Shown: one piece after another, positions 34,301 through 39,036 of the stretch | How the letters are laid out: every line of letters starts with the position of its first letter | Numbering within the stretch: the stretch's first letter is position 1 | Origin: an uncultured Pseudomonadota bacterium | GTDB taxonomy: Bacteria; Pseudomonadota; Gammaproteobacteria; Comchoanobacterales; Comchoanobacteraceae | Reading direction: 5' to 3' | DNA length: 39,036 nt | NCBI GenBank assembly: GCA_913020085.1 | Contig: CAJVZW010000012.1 | Location: 1 to 39,036 of the forward strand | Translations under genes and position numbers: made by a program | The notes under the pieces: generated by a model | Database searches by the model: none | What the model saw: the letters and a program-made list of their open reading frames with translations, nothing else | Told to the model about the DNA's origin: nothing

Positions 34301-36260
34301 CATATTCATCAACACTTTTATATTTGACTAATTTTGGAATTTCGACAGATTGAGCAATTGTGTCTAATTGGTTTAGAAATATTTGTTCATAATCTTTGTA
34401 TAATGATCTTATCCGGGTGTCTTGCTGGAGGAGTTTACCTGTGGCATCAACAAGATCCTGTTGTGTCCTTTTAAGCACACGACCTTGATCAGCTACCATT
34501 GTGCTTATTTTACTAGTGTGCTGGATAAAATTGCCAGCCATTTGAAGAATACGCATCAATGGGTACTGCTCAGCTATCTGCTCTTTACTATCAATCTTGA
34601 TTTTAAGCTGTGATACATCCTCACTTCTCAAGTTATCGATATACAGGCATATAGTCTCTATGGGAATTTTCATGTTTTTTATTTGTGGCATTTTTGGTAG
34701 TTGTGATTTATTTGAGATATCGTAACTACGTATCATGCTGCAATAATTCGATATTATATCAAGACTTTCCTCTGGTACATGTTGTCTTATTAATTTATAC
34801 GTATCTTCAAGGTTAGGAGAGAGTGATATTAGTAAATACTCATCAATTTCGTTACCAAACTCTCTTAACATATGCGGTCTTACATATTGGTATAACATTG
34901 ACAGTTCAAGCTTATCCTCAGGCGATAATTTACTGATTTCTCCTCCTGTATTTATTCCAGAAAGGACCGTATCGTTTTTACTGAGAATTGCAAAAAAGCG
35001 AGTAGTTGCAAGATGAACTTTATTTGCTTTGGTGTAGTCATCAAAATATTTTTTCTCATCCATTTTTAATACATCATGAAGTCTGTCATAAATCAATTCA
35101 TCATTCGTCTCACTGTAGCGTTCTTTTAAATCAGTCTTTTTATTTTCAATATGTGCGCCAATAAAACGATTGACAGTCCTTACCCCATCAATAATTGACC
35201 CTGACTCTCGTTCAAGTTTAGAGCTTGATGATAATGATTGTGAAAGCACGCTATTAATGGTGTTAATTGTTGTCATTGTTGGTTCTAGAAGAACATTTCT
35301 CTTTAACAAAAGACTTTCTTCAAGAGCACAAACTTCACTTATTAAACTGGGCATAAGCTCAGTTTGAAAATTTTGAAGCACAGACGCGATTGCTGGATTA
35401 GCATGGTGAGTTAATTGGTGTGACTCGGATATTGCTGTAATTAAGGTCTTCAGCACGCTTACAATGCCAGATGTATTAGCAACGTATCCAGATGAGTAGT
35501 CAATACTATCAAGGCGCTTAATAATCTCATTATAGTTCTCTATTAACAGGCTGTCTTTACTTGTATCTTTCCTGGCTAATTCAGAATTAAGTGCTTCATT
35601 AATTAATCTTAAACACTCAGGAATAGAAGATAATAGTGTTGCTACATTGGAATTACTAGATGCAGTAAACTTGTCAGAATTGATTACACCCAATGTTACT
35701 GTTTCGTCTTTTTTCAAACACAATGTTTGGTAACTTTGATCCATTGCAGCACGGTATTGATTTAGTCGCCCCAATAAAATAGAGCTCTTTGCCGTCAGAC
35801 CATCAATTCGATCACCAATGATTCCTTGGATAAAGTCACTTTTGTTGATGTCATTGACCGCATCAAATATTTGGTGGACACTTTTGTACAAAATGGGCAC
35901 TGCGCTCATTACAATATTAATTGCAGATTGTCCTTCTTGAATATTAACATCATCAAGTCGGCTTAAAGATAGCTCTGCTTGTCGAAGAGAGTTGAGAACT
36001 CTTTTGACTAAGCGGATATTTGATGAGTCACTGGCATGTATATGAAGATCACTATCCAGCCCTGTGTTTGATGCCATTTGGGTGAGCGTTTCGTTGAAAA
36101 CTGATTTGTTTGATAGCTCATTAAGTATATGCTCTCGAACCATTCTACAATTAGCGCCAAGACGTAATTCATTTTTTATCCAGATTACCCATGTTAATAA
36201 ATATCTACGAGAATCAAATTGGCTTAATTGCTCAAGGACACTTGGATTATTATCATGCAT
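31383..36260 (-). CDS. Very large helical protein of unknown function (1625 aa)
   Basis: I recognise no domain. Nearly the whole chain is predicted helix by eye, rich in Leu, Glu, Lys, Asn, Ser and Ile, with few Cys, Gly or Pro. There is no signal peptide and no membrane segment, and many heptad-like stretches (for example KYIDINNFRNENFK and the KKLDEHSY region) suggest extended coiled coils. The C-terminus is strongly basic (KKYVKKLSKRP, VKRRP). I chose the ATG at 36260, preceded by AAGGATAG, over a TTG at 36281. It is the last of three minus-strand genes (DUF2147-like, 280-residue membrane protein, this one). Such proteins are common among type IV effectors and structural scaffolds of intracellular bacteria, but that is only an analogy. 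Confidence 0.8.
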   Translation of the reverse strand: MHDNNPSVLEQLSQFDSRRYLLTWVIWIKNELRLGANCRMVREHILNELSNKSVFNETLTQMASNTGLDSDLHIHASDSSNIRLVKRVLNSLRQAELSLSRLDDVNIQEGQSAINIVMSAVPILYKSVHQIFDAVNDINKSDFIQGIIGDRIDGLTAKSSILLGRLNQYRAAMDQSYQTLCLKKDETVTLGVINSDKFTASSNSNVATLLSSIPECLRLINEALNSELARKDTSKDSLLIENYNEIIKRLDSIDYSSGYVANTSGIVSVLKTLITAISESHQLTHHANPAIASVLQNFQTELMPSLISEVCALEESLLLKRNVLLEPTMTTINTINSVLSQSLSSSSKLERESGSIIDGVRTVNRFIGAHIENKKTDLKERYSETNDELIYDRLHDVLKMDEKKYFDDYTKANKVHLATTRFFAILSKNDTVLSGINTGGEISKLSPEDKLELSMLYQYVRPHMLREFGNEIDEYLLISLSPNLEDTYKLIRQHVPEESLDIISNYCSMIRSYDISNKSQLPKMPQIKNMKIPIETICLYIDNLRSEDVSQLKIKIDSKEQIAEQYPLMRILQMAGNFIQHTSKISTMVADQGRVLKRTQQDLVDATGKLLQQDTRIRSLYKDYEQIFLNQLDTIAQSVEIPKLVKYKSVDEYASYLFDTLEEQVSEKPHNDNETKGMRKKINKALLEISGTLLTYKKAIKRISLNETQVQGAQLFSDIQNLRQSMMSLDQMVKLKDHSSDSLFAAISPLQAMDHLKFDNYRSLLNYKDDPLTDEQFHDAMMLKGEIEEKMTTLEEKVQLEIEQDFLTEYKYIDINNFRNENFKVDSDHTIFRRLSNLNLSRKMNDFIEKKFKPFVTENVIDPVALEIIGHKKTYETLYESDPISANYQRALLAFEQIRDGLQSVEQYKHYESAQTIDVKSYFVIKVIYSLFSSINSGLIHLNEIKSSPGVSNIVSAAKELLHPLNGLPFIQSNLLDAPQEEQVQQDIVSRWQHQLSIVESVQRGVIPMIENTTTPKAIIEPPVLKVENHSEITITDLMSMDLATQMAIVESLPADKIVDLLFALPVHLGSKQIGNRENVELALSTIKNITDNKVTAVSDKTSLLKLKNGLNEIILCMIDVKNISVERFNEAVDTMTQGLSHLSDITQIELGLKPRSDVTNLFNTVSDILYKCIENTKGIDRGTVLILQSKINIHEKREQYLKNEIMKYNEEDLASDVALINRAYSQLEETHDFISEEEKITFLRSYELLQPYLYQIDMLYDIDLYTRELQTREDFQLKKLDLIESRLKINQLIDSKLRGNEIKSKICQSMINEISQLNTANKEKAYAGKMQYIEREINRKLAGINPANTAAGAIIGAEKQKVIARAVKKAREESLLAPNNIEDITHNVVKESNVEIGKLFELNRKYNGLAKKITASRMPSNHLVMNQYNAVIDTLNNELGNNNSTDELELSIEHVKKKLDEHSYSDLSYKCEMLLYIDLLKERVNVFCQTLDQSNKEDINDLQKLMSKLDSWAVSINSSKKLATIFPELLGEMNIILNSKTTNLEYIGLMIRRMIEIIAEWFSHTKSSDKTRDELLSSLKNIREKDIGPDKTLQEKRRDIFLTHKKYVKKLSKRPDYLPVKRRP

Positions 36261-36335
36261 TTTTTCTATCCTTATTATCAATATAATTATAGCATTGCTT
36301 ACTGAGTTAATTGTGTTATGGGGATATATTTATTA

Positions 36336-37178
36336 CTATTTCGCTACCATTGCTTTAATCACCTTTTGATCCCATATTTGGCGTTGCTGTTTAAAAAAGT
36401 CAGGATTATTATCAATAGGGTCAGTGATATAGAATTTAATCCACGCAGTGAACTCTGGGTTTGCATAGGTATACTTCGTTTGCTCCCATACATTTCTCAC
36501 GATGGGACTACTGATAAACATTCTGAAGCACATAAACCATCCAGCAAAACGAGTACTGGAAATTCTCTCTAGATCAGCTTTATTATTGATTTCAAATTTA
36601 TTATCAAGATCAAACAACCTGATCACATTGACCATTTGCTGAATGAATTTAGCGCTATAGTGCCATGCTTTTTCGTTGCCTTGAAAGGGGATATACTTAA
36701 CGGGAATATTTAAACTATTCCACTGATCTTGATCAAGAAATTTGCCACTATTTGATACGCTTTTGCTAAATATCTCTTCGTATAGGGGATTGATTTCTGG
36801 ATAGTTCATTGGGTCTGACTCCCAGGTTCCAATGACGATTTTATCAGTTACTTGGCTGAGTGTAGTATCAATTTGTTTTTCTTGTAGGGCCGTTAGATTC
36901 ATTGTATCGTACCCAATTTTTGCGATTCCAAAAAATACAAATACAGAAGCAATAAACTCAACAGGAAATAAAATAAAATCACTTGCAAACATTCTTCCTC
37001 TTTTTCTATGTAGCTTATGATTAAGAAATATTAATAATGCAAACGATACTATCGCACCTATGTATAAAAAAGTAAGGGAGTAAGAGAATTCATTAACCAG
37101 AAGCAGGTACGATAATATTACAAAAAATATTATCAATACAAAAATATATTTAACCTCATCAGTATAATATTGCTTCAT
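36336..37178 (-). CDS. Unrecognised protein with N-terminal membrane helices (280 aa)
   Basis: Three hydrophobic segments lie in the first 105 residues (about 11-28, 34-52 and 67-88), followed by a soluble domain of about 180 residues. The soluble part is aromatic-rich, with WESDPMNYPEINPLYEEIF, FAGWFMCFRMFISSPIVRNVWEQ and FTAWIKFYITDP. I do not recognise the family. The pattern looks like a sensor-like or scaffold domain anchored at the membrane. AGGTGAT precedes the ATG. It starts 8 bp after the DUF2147-like gene and ends 75 bp before the 1625-residue gene, so the three form a likely operon. Confidence 0.72.
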   Translation of the reverse strand: MKQYYTDEVKYIFVLIIFFVILSYLLLVNEFSYSLTFLYIGAIVSFALLIFLNHKLHRKRGRMFASDFILFPVEFIASVFVFFGIAKIGYDTMNLTALQEKQIDTTLSQVTDKIVIGTWESDPMNYPEINPLYEEIFSKSVSNSGKFLDQDQWNSLNIPVKYIPFQGNEKAWHYSAKFIQQMVNVIRLFDLDNKFEINNKADLERISSTRFAGWFMCFRMFISSPIVRNVWEQTKYTYANPEFTAWIKFYITDPIDNNPDFFKQQRQIWDQKVIKAMVAK

Positions 37179-37186
37179 TATATCAC

Positions 37187-37711
37187 CTATTTATCCCTGC
37201 ATGTGGCGGTAAAAGTCTTTCCACGCATATCAATGGATTTGCCCGCACAATACTGTTTATAGGCGTTATCTGAAACTTTTGTCCATTTCACTGTTTTGGA
37301 GAAAAAACCTGTCTTTACTTTTACTGCGAGTATTCTTCCTTCACTCTCAAGAGATAAATCACATCCATAAATTGTTCCATTCTTTACCCTTAGTAACTTA
37401 CCATCAACCCACCTACCGTAATTTGGAACAAATGACCACATAATAATTTTACCTAGAACGGGCTCATTTTTTTTAAGACCGTATTCTCCAAGTGATGTTT
37501 TATCGCTGCATTGCGAGCATATCGCATCAGAATGCGTTCCATCATAATGAAATCCGGCAACAGCAGTGCCATAAAATGTACCATCCTCTGCTTTTTGTAT
37601 ATATATAATTGAAGAGGGGTCATTACTTGAGGATTTGTATGATAGCCAATATCCAGTGAGATCTTGAGCAAGTGCTAATGACGTTAATAATAAACTTAAT
37701 AGGAATACCAC
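37187..37711 (-). CDS. DUF2147-like secreted protein
   Basis: A 174-residue protein with a short signal peptide (MVFLLSLLLTSLALAQ). The mature part shows GYWLSYKSSSNDPSS, a YIQKAEDGTFYGTAV strand, a CSQC pair, then GKIIMWSF, WVDGKLLRVKNGTIYGCDLSL and KTVKWTKVSD. This order (GxW, Gxx.G, W..G, G..Y, W.+) is that of DUF2147 periplasmic proteins, whose function is not established. The GTG start is the only one, because an in-frame TAG lies shortly upstream; no Shine-Dalgarno is seen. A TATAAT (37743-37738) lies upstream on this strand. It heads a three-gene minus-strand run. Confidence 0.68.
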   Translation of the reverse strand: MVFLLSLLLTSLALAQDLTGYWLSYKSSSNDPSSIIYIQKAEDGTFYGTAVAGFHYDGTHSDAICSQCSDKTSLGEYGLKKNEPVLGKIIMWSFVPNYGRWVDGKLLRVKNGTIYGCDLSLESEGRILAVKVKTGFFSKTVKWTKVSDNAYKQYCAGKSIDMRGKTFTATCRDK

Positions 37712-37813
37712 AAAAAAATCCGATAAAAAGCCTAGGTATTATAGTTAAGTAACAATAAATTTTCCTATTAAAGCTTGTTTGCAGCTATAATAAATAATAA
37801 TGGATATATATTT

Positions 37814-38503
37814 ATGTCAAGCAGCCAACATGATAATTTTCGATTGTTTATGAAGTTCCAAAGTGATAACGGTATCTCAATAAAGGACAATGACGAGATT
37901 ATTTCAGGAAAAAAGCTACTTGCCAGAATAAAGAGTTATCTATTTGGCAGTTACGATTATATAGCTCGTTCAGAGAAACTAATTTTAATGTCAACTGCAC
38001 ACTCATTTCTTAAACCAAAATCACTTGATCAACAAACGAAAGCATTAAAAATTCTCAAACTAATGGCGGAAAGAAACGATACAAGAAAAGAAGAGGGGCG
38101 TAAATTTAGAGATGGTCCGAAAGAGTATGAAGATTACTATAAAAATATTCATAAAGGCATTACGCCAAGCAGAGTTTATGTTGAGCTAGGAGTTCATATT
38201 CTGCAATCACTAATCCAAAAGGATTATTTAAATAGTAGTCCAAGGGCAATTGAAGAAGCAATTAATCTTGTATGTAATCATTGTTCAAAAAGTATAACCA
38301 GTCATCATTTATTTAAGTCAAAAGATGAGATAGAGTCTGCCGCACAGGATGTTATTATCAATCTTAAAAATAGGAGCCCAACTATTATCAACTCTTCAAA
38401 TCTCCCGTATATTGACACATCAGACTTCCGGGCAACTAGTAAACGAGTTCAAGAGCATAAAAATAAAGAACAAGAGCATAAACAATCAAGAAGAAGATTT
38501 TAA
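37814..38503 (+). CDS. Unrecognised soluble protein (229 aa)
   Basis: A hydrophilic, mostly helical protein, MSSSQHDNF to a basic Q/K/R/E-rich tail (KEQEHKQSRRRF) containing a small QEHK repeat. No signal peptide, membrane segment or known motif is seen. The frame is open from a TTG at 37775, but the ATG at 37814 is preferred, and a consensus TATAAT (37786-37791) lies between them, which would place transcription start after the TTG. It is divergent from the DUF2147-like gene. A function cannot be suggested. Confidence 0.65.
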   Translation: MSSSQHDNFRLFMKFQSDNGISIKDNDEIISGKKLLARIKSYLFGSYDYIARSEKLILMSTAHSFLKPKSLDQQTKALKILKLMAERNDTRKEEGRKFRDGPKEYEDYYKNIHKGITPSRVYVELGVHILQSLIQKDYLNSSPRAIEEAINLVCNHCSKSITSHHLFKSKDEIESAAQDVIINLKNRSPTIINSSNLPYIDTSDFRATSKRVQEHKNKEQEHKQSRRRF

Positions 38504-38572
38504 TATACTAATAAAATATCAAAATTTTTCATAAGTACTATAATTAAAGTATAACAAGAATTAAATAAAATT

Positions 38573-39036
38573 ATGGCAAAACAAGAATATTCCATAGCAC
38601 AGCAGCTACGAGATTTATATACTCTCCGAAAAAAAAGCGGCAACTTAGGTAATCTAGATAATCTTGATAATCTAGATAAATTAGCAAATTTAGTAGAGAA
38701 AAATGAGAAAGTAATTAATCATCTTTTACACCCCAGGCAGGTGAATGAGTTATCAAATTTACTTCTTAATCTAGGAAAACTATATATACAAGATGATAGG
38801 AAAGGTCTCTTAAATGATAGAAATTGGTTAGATGATCAAGATGGTGCAGTTGAGGTACTAAAAAAATTAAACTCAATGATGCAAAGTGGTATTCTCGACT
38901 GTAAGAAATTACCAGAAAATACTGGAAAAATCGGCGACTTTATTAACGAAATTAACTTAGCGACAGGTACGACAAATGAGAATGACAGGAAGAGAGAAAT
39001 AAACAGAGAATACAAACAGGAATTAAAATCTTTTCC
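38573..39036 (+). CDS. Unrecognised protein, 3' end outside window
   Basis: An open frame from the ATG at 38573 runs 154 codons to the window edge without a stop, starting MAKQEYSIAQQLRDLYTL. The chain is hydrophilic and helical, rich in Asn, Leu, Lys and Asp, with a short NLD triplet repeat at about residues 27-35 and no membrane segment. TATAAT (38539-38544) lies 28 bases upstream; a -35 is not obvious. Composition resembles the preceding 229-residue protein and the large proteins nearby. No family is recognised. Confidence 0.6.
   Translation, partial: MAKQEYSIAQQLRDLYTLRKKSGNLGNLDNLDNLDKLANLVEKNEKVINHLLHPRQVNELSNLLLNLGKLYIQDDRKGLLNDRNWLDDQDGAVEVLKKLNSMMQSGILDCKKLPENTGKIGDFINEINLATGTTNENDRKREINREYKQELKSF
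38651..38677 (+). repeat. Three 9 bp units (AATCTAGAT / AATCTTGAT)
   Basis: Units at 38651-38659, 38660-38668 and 38669-38677 encode Asn-Leu-Asp three times; the first and third are identical. The in-frame short repeat could change length by slippage. Confidence 0.8.

Noticed and set aside
1-39036. tRNA, rRNA, CRISPR arrays or insertion sequences
   Set aside because: No T-loop-like segments with matching stems, no regularly spaced repeats and no transposase genes were seen; coding density leaves little room.

Overview
The window is 39 kb of dense, AT-rich bacterial chromosome. The housekeeping proteins (IF-1, RecJ, DusA, tetrameric cytidine deaminase, L31, RelA, NAD-malic enzyme, NhaA) look gammaproteobacterial. 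A Pht-type MFS transporter, a DotI/IcmL-like secreted protein, many nutrient and ion transporters and several very large unrecognised proteins point to a host-associated relative of Legionella/Coxiella (Legionellales or a neighbouring lineage). That placement is inference from protein families; there is no rRNA or other taxonomic marker here.

Layout. 1-6.5 kb: the 5' part of infA, a polytopic membrane protein, an isovaleryl-CoA-dehydrogenase-type enzyme, recJ, dusA, cdd and rpmE. 6.5-11.3 kb: a tightly packed plus-strand run of a RelA-type (p)ppGpp synthetase, a tyrosine recombinase and malic enzyme. 11.3-16.4 kb: a DotI/IcmL-like protein and a CtpA protease on the minus strand, then a Pht-type MFS transporter with a lytic-transglycosylase-like lipoprotein, then a CPA1 antiporter. 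16.5-20.4 kb: an overlapping four-gene run (nhaA, bcp-type peroxiredoxin, APC amino-acid permease, CDF zinc exporter). 20.3-21.8 kb: two L,D-transpeptidases of different subfamilies. 21.9-25.5 kb: a small membrane protein with a recent internal duplication, an AGCS alanine/sodium symporter and a second polytopic membrane protein.

From 25.6 kb to the end the content changes to long proteins without clear relatives. These are a 1246-residue protein with an N-terminal dinucleotide-binding fold and a Ser/Asp-rich middle, a PAS histidine kinase with no visible response regulator, a biotin-ligase-like gene split by a frameshift, a 1625-residue helical protein, a membrane protein, a DUF2147-like secreted protein, and two unrecognised small ORFs, the last running off the window. 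This stretch looks like accessory or host-interaction DNA, but nothing in the sequence proves secretion.

Working together: transport, ion homeostasis, oxidative-stress and envelope-remodelling genes dominate the middle, as expected for life in a vacuole or another variable ionic niche. All six convergent gene pairs in the window overlap tail to tail, and I saw no classical GC-rich hairpin plus T-run terminator. No tRNA, rRNA, CRISPR array or insertion sequence was seen.
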